A stretch of 64,000 nucleotides of DNA from Eunapius fragilis (lineage: Eukaryota; Porifera; Demospongiae; Spongillida; Spongillidae): assembly GCA_963681505.1 (NCBI GenBank), contig OY811981.1, positions 8,370,464 to 8,434,463 of the forward strand, read 5' to 3'. This document shows, one piece after another, positions 40,462 through 53,170 of this stretch. Below the pieces are notes generated by a model. It worked only from the letters and a program-made list of their open reading frames with translations, did no database searches and was not told the DNA's origin. Position numbers and translations under genes: made by a program. Position 1 is the first letter of the stretch, and every line of letters starts with the position of its first letter.

Positions 40462-43400
40462 TGTTCTAAACGGTTTTTTGCTTGTTCCTTCAAGTGTTTC
40501 GTATACTGCCGAGTTGATAGTTAGACCCTGTATCAGGCTCGCGTATGTACGTACGTCTATTATTGGTTTGCTTTACAGGTTTATTATTTGTAAAAAGCAA
40601 TTACATGTAAGTTGGGAAGCCATATACCGCAGCCCACAGATACTGGTAAACACCAGCTGCCCGGACCACATAGCACTTAAACGACATGACTGTGTTTCTA
40701 CATGTACATGACAGACAGCTATGAGTACTCTGACTTCCGTATTCTGACCTCTGTTGGCGACGGTAGCAAACCAATTTAATGAACTCCACTCTGTTGCAGT
40801 TCAGGTGTTGAGAGGGGTGTGGTCCAAGTGGGAGGTGTGGTCTGCATTTAGTATGGGGAGAATGGGGCACGCGTGACCTTTGTGAGTATTAATATAACAG
40901 GAAGGGGGAGGGGTTACTCCTTCAGCCGACAGGAAGGGGGAGGGGTTGCTCTTATTTCAGCCAACTCGCAATATTCTCACAAAAATTAGATTCAGAAATC
41001 ATAAGCAGATGCTTTTCAATAGCCTATTGAAGCGAAAACTGAGAAAGTAAATAAAATTATACATATTATTTTCAGAGTCCAAGTGCACATACATGGCTTG
41101 ACATACCACAGGACAATACCAAGGTAAAAACACTGAAGCCCAGAAATACTTATTTTCCTCTTGTCTCTCCATTTTTAGCCCACTAAGGTTCTGCAACAAC
41201 TTCTGAAACAGTTAGCAGATGCTCCTCAGCCCATATACGGGCGACGTTTCACTAACATGTTGCTTTACCTCATCAAGGTGTGAAATCAAACATTTTATCA
41301 TCTGGTTTCAGAGCAGTGTACATTAAACCCTAGGTCGCAGGGCTGGCAAACATACCACCTGACCATGAAATCGAGGTACTTTGCATTTACAAGCATGTAT
41401 GCATGCTCACACATACACACGCATACACACACATACACACACATACACACATACACACACATACACACATACACACACATACACACATACACACACATAC
41501 TGACAAATCTTTAACTTTGCAGCCCACGTCATGGAGGCTTGCCTGCAAAGGTGTGTATATGTGCTTGTGTATGCGTATAAATGCGTGTGTATATGTATGT
41601 GTGTGCCATGTATGGACCTGTGCCGTATGTGGACCTGTGCCATGTGTGGACCTGTGCCATGTATGGACCTGTGCCATGTGTGGACCTGTGCCATGTGTGG
41701 ACCTGTGCCATGTGTGGACCTGTGCCATGTATGGACCTGTGCCATGTGTGGACCTGTGCCATGTGTGGACCTGTGCCATATGTGGGGCCATGTGTGGACC
41801 TGTGCCATGTGTGGACCTGTGCCATGTGTGGACCTGTGCCCTGTATGGACCTGTGCCATTTGTGGACCTGTGCCATGTGTGGACCAGTGCCATATGTGGG
41901 GCCATGTGTGGACCTGTGCCATGTGTGGACCAGTGCCATATGTGGGGCCATGTGTGGACCTGTGCCATGTGTGGACCAGTGCCATATGTGGGGCCATGTG
42001 TGGACCTGTGCCATGTGTGGACCAGTGCCATATGTGGGGCCATGTGTGGACCTGTGCCATGTGTGGACCAGTGCCATATGTGGGGCCATGTGTGGACCAG
42101 TGCCATATGTGGGGCCATGTGTGGACCAGTGCCATATGTGGGGCCATGTGTGGACCAGTGCCATATGTGGGGCCATGTGTGGACCTGTGCCATGTGTGGA
42201 CCAGTGCCATGTGTGGACCTGTGCCATGTGTGGACCTGTGCCATGTGTGGACCTGTGCCATATGTGGGGCCATGTGTGGACCTGTGCCATGTGTGGACCA
42301 GTGCCATATGTGGGGCCATGTGTGGACCTGTGCCATATGTGGACCTGTGCCATATGTGGGGCCATGTGTGGACCTGTGCCATGTGTGGACCTGTGCCATG
42401 TGTGGACCAGTGCCATGTGTGGGGCCATGTGTGGACCTGTGCCATGTGTGGACCTGTGCCATATGTGGGGCCATGTGTGGACCTGTTGTGATAGTGAGCC
42501 AATGTGTGGAGATAGTGTTACTAATTTAGACATCTTTTCACTCACATTGTAGTGACCAACTGGCACACAAATAAAAGTACAACTGGTAAGAGGCAACCAA
42601 CTTATTGATGATCATCACCTCAACTGGGCACAACACACACAACACACACACACACACACACACAAACAACACACACAAACAACACACACACAAAAAACAC
42701 ACACACACAACACACACACACAACACACACACACACACACACACACATAAGAAGCGAACTGCAAATTAGGCGTTCTCTCAAAGGCCGACTGGGGCACTAT
42801 GCAGCAGGAGGTAGAGGGGGAGGGGCATCATGATTTGCAGGATGGAGACGTCCGCTCTAAGGCTTCTTTAAGCTCAACGCCCAGAACCCCCCAAACCATA
42901 ATGCTAAAGCTGTAGGTGGAGTTGTCATAAAACACTGTGCCTTCCACACACCTCTGTCCTTCTTTTTAGCCATCCCTGTGAGCCACAAGAGAAGGTGCTT
43001 GTTATTGAGGTGTGGGGGAGCCCATCAAAGTGTGAGGGACGCAAGCTATCCTTAGCTTCAAATGACAAGTAAGAGCTACATGTAGTGGAAGGGATATGAC
43101 ATACTGGTACCCAATACTGGTACCAGAGACTTTAACAGAGGTTGCTATGGCACCAATATAAAGTTTGTGATGATGTTTTATCAATTGACATGAGACTATT
43201 TAAGCACAGTAGAGACCACTGTGTGTGTGTGTGTACCTTGTTACACACCCACAATTTATAGTCAGGCCAGAAGTACCAGTCCTTTATAGTTAGGCCAGAA
43301 GTGCCAGTCCTTTATAGTCAGGCCAGAAGTGCCAGTCCTTTATAGTCAGGCCAGAAGTGCCAGTCCTTTATAGTCAGGCCAGAAGTGCCAGTCTTTTCAT

Positions 43401-46400
43401 CTTTTGCTTTTGCCAAAACAAAAACACGTTACAAACTTAATCTTGCTTGCAGGTCCACCATGCCAGTATTTTTGGGAAGGGCTTGCACCTCATTTCAGGA
43501 TACTGGCATAGCAGGGACAGAATTAACCCTCTTCTCACACTCTAAGAAGCACGAGAAAGGAAAGTTGTCCGTACAACTTAGCTTTGAAGTACCCCAGGTT
43601 AGCAATTGTGGGTGTGGCTTTAGAATACCTTGGACACCAGTGTTTGATGGAATAGGCATGCAGATATTATTTTAGGTATGTGTTTAAGTACATCGTTAAA
43701 CCCATGCAGTTTGATGCTTCAATTCAAGAGGCCTTAGAAGGCTATGAGGTCCTATTCAAGGCCATTGTGAAGCATGAAAGCCAAAAGGTATGGCATATCT
43801 GATGTACAGCCTTTTCAGGTAGTGCCCATGCCTATATGTGTTCAGGAAGGGGATGGATGTACCAGGAAGTGGTCCGCTGAGCTCTCACCTGTGGCCAAGG
43901 ACCTTCTCCTTACTTATGCCAAGTGGTACGCCATTGATACCCTCCAGAGTATTACCATGTGAGTCCCTCCGCTTACCCCAATAATGCCCATGAGGTAATG
44001 GATGGGGAGGAGGGGAGTAGGAGTGGTAGAAACGTTTTAGAATTGGATGATACTGTAATGGTACTTTAATAATTTTTATAACTATTAATAATTGTACCTT
44101 GTGGACCACATATGCACATGCAGAGGGATAGACACCAATTCCAGCTGCTGATGAATGTATTCATTTTTCAGAGAAATGCGTCTGTTACTGGACTACAATC
44201 AAGCCTATGGAGTGAACATAAAGGCTTTTTATCTCCTGTTGGAAGAAGTGATGAGATCTAAGGAGGAAGGGGTAACTGACACACACCCTGACAGTGATGT
44301 CATCTGCAGTGATGTCATCTCGACCAACCATGAAGAGACAAAACCTGATTCATCTACAATCATGACATCATCACCCAGTTGTGACCCCACCTCTCCGTCT
44401 TCCACCAGGTCGGAAGTGACATCACCCTTCTCTAGTGAACCCCTTCCCCACACTGATGTCCCTTCAAAACAAAGGCGGCAAACATTCAGAAGTGAAAGTG
44501 AATCCACAGCAAAGGCTGCCACAAGTTTTGAATGTGATAAAGGAGGTGCAGCCTCAAATGCCTCCAGTCCCCAGGCCACCAAACAGGAAGTGGTGTGGCC
44601 TGATGAATTGAAACAGGTGTTGGGCCTTCTAAGGGCCTACATTACGGAGATGCTGAACAGACACCTCTTTATATTTGATATCACCAAACCAGAGGAACTG
44701 GAAGAATATTTGAAGTGAGGACACTTCACACATACTTGTAATAACAATCAAACACATTGTATGCACTGGTATAATTACAGCAAATGCACTAAATCCAAAA
44801 CCACTTCATCATTAAATGGAGCATCATTACCATTGCATTGTGTTGCTGGTATGCATCTTTTTAAACAATAGTGTTCTAGTCATTCCCTTCTGGCATCTTA
44901 ATATTTAGCATTCAACCCTCTTCATAAAATTTTAATGTCAAAGGATTGTTTAATTCTGAATGAAATATGGATAAATAGGACAGTGTGTGTTTTATACTCG
45001 AATATTCAGCTGTATAATTTGTTGCCATTTAAATGCAAGGATCGAGCACACTGAATATTTGATACCGACATTTCTATTCTGTCCTTGTGTACAACTCAGA
45101 GCCAGTTATCAAGATCCATAACTACATGGGAATAAATATTCATATCTACACGTATATACTTAGTACACATGTAAAGGCTACAATGTAGTGTGCAACTCAA
45201 TGAATGCAATTATATTTTCAGTAAAACATTAGTTTACTGATATTTTACTAGAAATTTACAAAAAAATCATAGTGTTGCGCGCAACATGTTGCCTCGTGTA
45301 TTGTTGGCTGAATGGTATAGCTGCAATGTGAGGGGGCTTGCATACATGCCCTCAATGGGAGCACCTGATGCTAATAACCTGACGTGGGGACTCTTTGTGT
45401 ACATTTGCAGGGCTCTGAAAATGCTGTATACTCTCCATCCCATTGATGATGAACTCAGGAACTTTCAAACCATGTTAGAGAACTGTGTTAAGGTAACACT
45501 GCACTGGTGTGTGTCCTGATATATAATAGCCTCATTCCTTATGGCAATATACCAAAGAATGGAGTCCAACACTGGGTCAGTGTTTGTAATGCTGAAACAC
45601 AGCCAGACAAGGGGGTAAGTGAGATCACATGACATGTACATGTTAGTCACACGACTACCACATGCACATCATGGTGGTAGGGCTCTGGGTACAATGCTAA
45701 GTCACTGAAGGCTCAAGCAGAGGCTTGCAATGCCAAGTGCGAAGAAGTACAGGAGCATATTGTAGACCTCTTCAATAGGTCAGAGAAGTGCACATCAACA
45801 TTTTGGCTGTATGAAGAGTCACTTTGAACCTTTCCTCACAGGTTTGGTGTGGACTTCTTCACAATTTTCATCCAAATTATAGGGTCCAAGGTAGGCTGGT
45901 TATAGGCTGGTTATAAGGACCAAGGTAGGCTGGTTATAAGGACCAAGGTAGGCTGGTTATAGGGTCCAAGGTAGGCTGGTTATAGGGTCCAAGGTAGGCT
46001 GGTTTTAGGGTCCAAGGTAGGCTGGTTATAGGGTCCAAGGTAGGCTGGTTATAGGGTCCAAGGTAGGCTGGTTATAAGGTCCAGGGTGTCTGGAGTAGGT
46101 ATAGGGGTTACAGGAGACCTAGGAGGTAATGCGAAATTGTTTTTCCTTGTAGCTCAATGAATTTTGCATGCCAAAGGAAGAGGAGATTCGTACCCTGGAC
46201 AGCAACACGATAGATATCTACTACAATGCATACCTCACTTGTAGGCAGATAGAAAAATGTGCCAGTTTAAGGTATGGGCTTGGTCCAACCTTTGGTCCCA
46301 TCATTATAATGCAATATCTGATAGGCTGGCAGGAGAGATGAAACTGTGGATGCTCTACAAGCCTTTGGTGGGTCAGTGGATTGAAAATGCCCATACCAAG

Positions 46401-48912
46401 TGTAAGGAGTGTATTAGTAAAGCTGTGGAAATGGATGAGGTTAGGATTATGCTTACGTGAGAGCACATTCGTGAGCTATAACATTTCTCCACATAAAGTT
46501 TGTCAAGGTTGTACAGGGAGCTAAACATTCAGCTTCAGCAGTGGATGTTACCGGCTTCCTATTCAAGATGCTCAACTTCTGGGATAATTTAGGATGGCCT
46601 GATGACGAGGAGGCATTTGGATATGGGCTAAAGCACATTGAGGTAACTGCTGTGCAGGTTTATACAACGGTGCCTCAGTTTTTAACATTTTAGTCTGAAA
46701 AGAATGATAAATAGCTAAGCATTGCACAGGGGTTAATACACTCTTTTGGACTGTCAAGTAAAAGCATACAGCAGTAGCTGGGTGCAAGCAAAAGGGTGGA
46801 AGTATAAGCCTTATTGGGTATAATGGAAAACATCACAAACTGCTAAATATAGAATATTCATAATTTGAAACTATGCTGCGTAGAGTAGCACACCTTCATT
46901 ATGGCTGTGTGTTTCCAGAACCTCTTCCAGTGTGCAACATACTACATTGACGAAAGCTATCAGCACTTTTCAGATACATACATTTCTAAAAATCAAGGCA
47001 AATTTTCTGTGTCAGAAAAGGTATGTTATTGTGCAGCAGCCCATGGCTTGGCTAATTCCCCTGATGTCTTGATGCTAATTCCCTATTGTATACCCCTCTG
47101 ACATTCACAGGTTTGTGTATTTATGAGCAACATGATTTATGTGCGCGATCAGGTCACTGAAGTGTCACAAAAATTGAACATCAGGCATGGCAGGCAGTGT
47201 CAAGGAGATGAGAAAACATTTGGCGTATTGAAGGACTGCACAGAACACATTGAACAAAAAATTCAAAGTTGCATGGTACAGATCTGTGAAAGATTAACCC
47301 TAGAAATTACTCAAGGATTAAGGAACACTAAAGAACAGGCTATTGAGGTGACCTACACAAACATTCTCATTTCTCAAATCACTAACACCTTCCTGTGACC
47401 AGTACGTGAAAGATTTCCTTGCCTCAAACCTAACAGTATTCAAAGAACATCTTCTAGACGATGTCTACCGTTATAGGTAGGTAAATTTAATGGTTTAGTT
47501 ACTATTACTCAGAGAATAGTTGGTTATAGTCTAAACAGATACTTACGGTGATGGGCCTGTTGTCCTACAAGGTCCAAACTGATGAGTGATGGTTCTATTG
47601 TTATTGTCTGTCAACATTAACATTTGTTATACTCAACTCAAAAGACAGAAGTGTGTTACCTCCAGAAGTCTTATGCATGTATTGTTTATTGAGATAGCTC
47701 AGCCATTAGTTGGTCACACTCACACATTTAAATCAAAAGTGTGAAAAAAAAGTTAGAAGGCTGAACAGAAGTGTGCATATGTACAGTGAGTTAGGATGTT
47801 TGAATACACAAGATGAGTTAGGGCATTGAAGTTACATTTTGGGGATGTGTAAATCACATTTGAGAACTAAAGTTCTTTTCCCATGCCACTTTAAGGATCC
47901 TTTGTATAGTATGGGGTGTCACTCTGAAAGCTGTGCAGGAACGGCTATCTGAGAATGAAAGCGAAATTGAAAGAGAGAAGTTGCACAATGTCCTGACGTC
48001 GCTGCAGGACTTCTTTAATAATGGCCTCACTATGGAGGAACTTGGAACACCCCAGTGCAAAGTACAGCATACCAATCTGCATGTACTCCTTCACCATCCC
48101 ATTGCCACTATTTCCCTCTCTTCTACATGTATTACTGTACACATGCATGCTCCCATTTCAGGAGATAGAACTCCAGTGCCTACCAACAAAGGACCTCATC
48201 TCCAAGTGCTGTATGGAACTGGCTGAGCAGCAGCCTACAGACATGGCGTCATCTCTAATTGGAGAGCTTTCCTTCAGCATTGCCTATCTAGAGGCAAAAT
48301 CAGTTTTAGAGGTCAACATATTGAATGCAAAGCTAGTCACTGGAGATAAAAATAGGAAAGATGGTATGTGTCATTTTGCTGTGATGACATCATTGACCAA
48401 TCACATTCTTCCTCTGGCTCTGTTCTTATGCCTAGGTTCTGCTGACTCCTTTGTGCAGATATGGCTTCTACCTCAGGCACAGTTTCAAGAGTGTACTAAA
48501 GGGAGTTACAAAACAGATCTGAAGAAAGGAACGCTGACTCCAGTGTACTACAAGGAACTTCAGCTGTGAGTGCATGTCCACCCATCCCCCATCCAAAATG
48601 ACAGACTTGTATCCACGTTTCAGACCAGCCAAACTGGAGGACTTGAGAGGACAGGGAGCCATCTTGGTGCTGGCAGTATATTTCAAAGACATGAGTCACA
48701 TTGCTGGGCTGTGTGTGGTCCCGTGTAGAGGTGTCCCCGTCTTGCAAAATGAGGCCGGCAGACAGAAGCTCACTCTTCCTCTATTTCTAGCAAAGATTCC
48801 CAAAAGTGGGCCTCTGAAGGAACTAATGGTCAGCCAGTGCTCTCGAAAGGAAGAAGCAGCGAATTTTTGGGGATATCTAAGTAAACGACTGTATGTATCG
48901 CCACTGGATTGA
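40462..48912 (+). CDS. UNC13D-like: Gene D: Munc13-4/BAIAP3-like protein, N-terminus unresolved
   Basis: Exons from the C2A region onward are secure: 41076-41123, 41179-41277, 41334-41375, 41523-41550, 42553-42585, 42752-42911, 42970-43068, 43453-43597, 43710-43787, 43846-43958, 44172-44714, 45411-45492, 45558-45614, 45681-45778, 45842-45890, 46153-46271, 46325-46439, 46499-46642, 46919-47020, 47111-47347, 47403-47476, 47896-48061, 48162-48363, 48436-48565, 48624-48912. These give about 1,083 aa. A 58-nt candidate (40462-40519) has the right phases for exon 2; exon 1 was not found. C2A: NCKLGVLSK, KVLVIEVWG, LGRACTS; MHD1: FGVDFFTIFIQIIG; then HSASAVD and HLLDDVY. Exon 44172-44714 carries a long S/T/P-rich, probably disordered insert with an RRQTF site. 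Shares converted-looking tracts with C (3' part) and E (middle). Confidence 0.82.
41404..41500. repeat. CACATA/CA microsatellite
   Basis: ACACACATAC units in the gene D intron just before the 28-nt exon at 41523-41550. Confidence 0.95.
41606..42490. repeat. 17-bp-based minisatellite, about 50 units
   Basis: Basic unit GGACCTGTGCCATGTGT with variants GGACCAGTGCCATATGT and GGGCCATGTGT, which combine into higher-order blocks. It starts about 55 nt after the donor of gene D exon 41523-41550 and runs to about 60 nt before exon 42553-42585. Frames are open in five directions (up to about 371 codons) and are rejected as genes. Confidence 0.97.
42631..42748. repeat. CA-rich repeat before the C2A exon of gene D
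   Basis: CACACAACACACACAAACAA-type repeats ending three bases before the acceptor of exon 42752-42911, so the acceptor (CATAAG) lacks a normal pyrimidine tract. Confidence 0.9.
43257..43395. repeat. 28-bp minisatellite, 5 copies
   Basis: Unit TTTATAGTCAGGCCAGAAGT plus GCCAGTCC in the gene D intron between exons 42970-43068 and 43453-43597. Confidence 0.95.
43472..43946 (+). repeat. Near-identical tract shared with gene E (D copy)
   Basis: About 475 bp spanning parts of three exons and two introns match 53233-53707 with almost no differences. Homology continues with gaps through exon 44172-44714 and again at about 45285-45890. Confidence 0.9.
45891..46087 (+). repeat. 23-bp splice-donor minisatellite in gene D, about 9 copies
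   Basis: Same unit as in genes A, C and E, starting at the donor of exon 45842-45890. A few units carry GGACCAAG or GGTTTTAG variants. Confidence 0.97.
48176..48824 (+). repeat. Near-identical tract shared with gene C (D copy)
   Basis: Counterpart of 39184-39832. After 48824 the last exon diverges abruptly: gene D ends K-R-L-Y-V-S-P-L-D while gene C ends K-K-L-C-A-S-M-P-R. Confidence 0.9.
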
Positions 48913-49305
48913 AACTACTAAGCGTTTTATTGCTAACTTGCAACGAATTTCTGAAAAAAAGGGTGTTTTTTTATCCACTGGTAGCTGTATGTAAGAAGCA
49001 TTGTGAAAGGAAGATTAAAACAATTCACAGCTGTTAGGATGTGTCCGCTTTTCCACTTTATACTATGATTAATTTCATCTTAGTTGTTTTTGCGATTTTA
49101 TGACGCAAAACGTTCTTGATGTGGAGGATATTAGTTTTTGTTCATCGGCTGTACGCAAGACTGAGCGAACAATTAACAAGGATAAATATATTTAACAGGC
49201 TACGGGATGTTTTTGGATGATGGGCAAGCCGGGACTTCACAGTCACATCACCACTAGTTTCTAACAGTTTACCTGAAGCGAGTGTGACAGCGGGGTCTGC
49301 AGCCT

Positions 49306-49520
49306 TTGCTGCCGAGGAATGCAAGCATAGGTCCAATGATGCCAAATGGGCAGCTGAACTGGGATGGGTGTCCATCCCACTTGACGTATGGTTGCTGGGG
49401 TACAGAAGCTAAGTGGGCATTATCTCAGCTTGCTTCCCGATTGGGTACCAGACAGAACTGCCCAAAGTCCATAACCATCACAGCTCTATATATGGAAGGC
49501 CTTGTTATAACCAACGTCAG
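49306..49520 (+). pseudogene. Degenerate retroelement-like coding fragment
   Basis: Plus-strand frame containing YGCWGTEAKWALSQLASRLG and then CPKSITITALY. It shares the Y-G-x-W-G-x-E-A...L-A-S-R-L pattern with 18992-19230 and 49630-49830. There is no intact ORF and no reverse transcriptase active-site motif, so family assignment is tentative. Confidence 0.45.
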
Positions 49521-49629
49521 GGTAATTCATTAGCTGATGTTTTGATTGTGATTGGATTACTGGCAGATTTGCTGCCTTTGATTTCACTGTCATCCCCCTC
49601 TCTGTTGCCTCACTTAATCAAGCATGCAC

Positions 49630-49830
49630 CGCATCAGGCTTCCGCAAGCACATGGCTAATGGTCCCAAATGCAGCCTCTGGCAGTCGAGACCTTGGGAAT
49701 TGGGGGAAGGAGGCTAGGGACACATTTTCCCGTCTAGCAACCCGGCTTGCCAATGGGTCTCCAAAATCAAAGAGTATAGCTGTGTGTACAGGAGGCTTAA
49801 AATCTAACCTTGACCAGATCTGTTGTGAGA
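49630..49830 (+). pseudogene. Second degenerate copy of the retroelement-like fragment
   Basis: Frame containing LGNWGKEARDTFSRLATRLA and GSPKSKSIAV, in tandem with the copy 120 bp upstream and in the same orientation. The two may be remains of separate insertions or of a duplication. Confidence 0.45.
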
Positions 49831-50400
49831 GCAATAATGGTCCGGACTCTCGTATCTTAAGCTATTTTATTTTAGTTTATCTGTAGGTGTTTAATCCATG
49901 CTCACGTATTCATGTATAATAATAGACACGTAATTATTCACGTTTCAAGAGGTAATATTAGTAGGCCATTCCAAATGTGAAAATAGTTTCCCGCCGACCG
50001 GACTTTTTTTGACTCCTCATGCGGGCGGGCGGCTATTATCCTTTAGTTCATATGCATGTGCATTACACCAGCCAGCCGCCTACATATCTTTTGTATCGTA
50101 ATGTCTCCAACGTTAAGTTAAAAAATTGTTCCGATATTTAAACAATGATATAATAGTGACATTACGCAGGGGGGTGGGGGGAGGGGGGGGGGATTTAATG
50201 CGGACTCAGGACGGGAAACTATAATCACATTTGGAATGTCCTGAAGTTAATAAAGCGTATAGCTTCTCCCTACATGAGATTTATATCTTTTAAAATGATT
50301 TCTGTAGAACATAAACTATCCACATACGTTCCACAGTAACGTCAGGCAAACCGCAAGGACTACTACCTACAACGGTTTTTAAACTAGTTGGGCGTAGCCG

Positions 50401-50547
50401 GACCTTCGCGTTTTGGCGGAAGGTCGGGTATCAATTTTACCCATCTATATGTGATAGTAGACCACATATGTGATACTAGCTACCAATCCAGTACATGTAT
50501 ATAGGCTTGATATTTTGATACCCGACCTTCCGCCAAACGCGAAGGTC
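50401..50547. repeat. 33-34-bp inverted repeat with 80-nt spacer
   Basis: The arm at 50401-50434 (GACCTTCGCGTTTTGGCGGA plus AGGTCGGGTATCAA) is the reverse complement of 50515-50547 apart from one missing base. Each arm contains its own GACCTTC/GAAGGTC palindrome. It sits about 370 bp upstream of the gene E start and looks like a small foldback or MITE-type element. Confidence 0.85.
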
Positions 50548-50913
50548 AACAAGCCTTAAACAAGACCTGCATGGAGAGTATTGTGCAGCACCGCGTTTAA
50601 AACGAGTATAGAATAGGCGTGCGCATCGCCTTATTTGACATCCTTGCGGCCGTACGCCGCACTTTCATCATGAGACCGCGTTTTTGTTCGGGCTACGCCA
50701 TTTAGCCGTACATGTACATGCTCTGTTGAAACCGGAAAAGGGGGACGGATTTCATTGTGGCAATGAATTGTATATGTATATATATATATATGATCCAGGG
50801 CTATGGGCTAAAGGATTTTTATATAACAATAGTAGGAGTACGTCATTACTGATTCATTGGAACGGTCACATATCTTAGCAAAACATTCGACGTCAGCTCA
50901 TCGGGTGGATCGC

Positions 50914-53081
50914 ATGGAACTGTCCTTGCAGAAACACAACGTGTTGGGCGAATCGCCGGAGACACGGGTAGATTCGCCGGCGGAAAGTGCCTCTCCCAGA
51001 CCGGAGGAAATGTCAATAAATACGAAGCGGAGGATGACCTTAAAAAAACGATTAAAAAAGTTCGTGTCTAAGGGGAAAAAAAGTCTATCTGGCCTGAACT
51101 TTCCACAAACGAAAAGGTATATGTTCCCGCTCTCTCTGGTAGAGGGACGGAATATATTTTACGGTCTGTGTCATGTTATTATTTTAACACGCGGCGGATC
51201 GAATGTGATGCTACCGTAGGAACGCTGATTAATGTAGAAAGCGCCGCATTACTGATGCGTCCGCATGGGCTTGTGTCCCCCTGGAATGGGGGTATGGGTG
51301 TGTGTGTGTGTGTGGGGGTGGGGGGTGGAAGTTACTATGTAAATTATTGTACACAGATCACGTTCCAAGACGATATCTAGATTGCTGGATAACGACCTCC
51401 TAAGCGAGGAGCAGCCAACAGTACCACCACAACCCCAAGAGCCATTACCACGAGTATGTGTGTTTTCAGTTTGTAATACAGCTTTATTAACAATAACCAT
51501 TAACGGTTAGTAGCCTTTAATAAACTCAACTTTTTCCCCCTTCCCCCCTAAACACACATTGCTTCCAGGAGTCTCCCCTAGAACCCACTAAGGTCACATG
51601 GCTAGCTACACCCCTAAACCATGACCAAGTGAGTAGACATTAAAATAATTCAGTTGAGTTCCACCCACACTCCCTGCCCATCATCTCCCCTTCTCCCTCT
51701 AGTTGATCTCAGTAGTCCAACCATTTCTGAGGAGGACAGAAGTGGCATCTACCCTTTTCAGTGGTTGCCATTATGCCGACATGTGTGAATACCTTACAGA
51801 GGTACAGGCGGGGTCTAATAATGGCAGAGAAGGGGAGCTAGGGGTAAAAGGAGCGAGGGGGAGGGTTAAGGTGATGGGGGTTAAGGGGGATGCAGATGGT
51901 TCACGGCCAGTTTCCCTTGCGTTATTTAGATATCTGGACCATTAAGGACTGAACCATCTAACCAAAGAACTGAGGTACATGCTGTGCATACACAGTACAC
52001 ACATATTCACTCTTAGCTCACACACATGCACACTCACTCACACATAACACATACATTGTATCCTCACACAAATATGCACGTATCACACACGTGCACACTA
52101 ATTTGGATGCAATGGTCTCGTAGGACCGCTTACGTGCACAGGAGTTGCTTTGGAAGCTGACTTGCAAAGGTGTGTGCATCCTTGATGTGTTGCATGTATG
52201 AGTTACATGTGTGTGTTGCATATGGTGTGTTGCATGTGTGTGTTGCATGTGTGTATGTGTGTGCTGTAAGTTACTGACATGGTATTACAGCGTCAAAGGT
52301 TGAAGTACAATCAAATAAGCTTAGTCAAGGTAACGAAAGCAGGTGGAGATGGTCCTTGCTGCTTACCTTTCAACCTCACAATAGCCGCATCGGACATTAA
52401 TCTGTACTGTCGGTTCGGAGTGCTAGTGAGGACACACTGGGACACAATGGATAAATATGACCTGAACACATTCAATCGTCAAGAGGATGTAATGTTTTCT
52501 TCCCTCGTGAACGCAACGCCTGGCTATGAAAGTGAAACTGTTGAATTGTAAGATGGCAGTGGTATAAGAGTTGTGTGGCCACACCCCTCCCTCCCCCCCC
52601 CCCCTCCTCTATCCGCCCACTTTTCACTCTCTGAACCACATTTGTAGCTCAAAAGTTGGCAACTTGCATCTTAAGGTTTTGGTTGTCGAAATATGGGGGC
52701 GTAACAGGAAGAGGAGGAGCCGAAGCCTTCGTGACAGGCTCTCTGCCACCACCAGTGACCCAATGCAGTCTATCACCAGCGACCCAACGCAGTCACTCCC
52801 ATCTGTACAGCCTCTTGATGAAAGGTAAAGAGTGATGGAAAAGTATGAGTGAGCAACATATTCAGAGGGTTGAGTATGCGAGTATGAGATATGTGTACCT
52901 AGGCCTGATGCATACAAGCGTCAGATGTGGGAGCTTTTGATGTGTGTGTGTGTGTGTACTGAGTGCCAGAGACTATGAGGTGGCATTCAGAGGTACCTTG
53001 GTGCCAATGCTATTCACTCTTTTGTCTCTGAAACTTAAGTCTTTAATACTAGTCTGGTGTGTTTGTATTGGTGTGTGTGTT

Positions 53082-53170
<89 letters not shown>

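Larger units (their letters stand above)
48913..50913. other. Intergenic region D to E
   Basis: No intact gene. It contains two retroelement-like fragments (49306-49520 and 49630-49830) and a large inverted repeat (50401-50547). The gene E promoter should lie in the last few hundred bases. Confidence 0.6.

Noticed and set aside
41387-42596. Open frames of 320-371 codons in five directions
   Set aside because: Product of the 17-bp-based minisatellite in a gene D intron; amino acid repeats only and no conserved domain.
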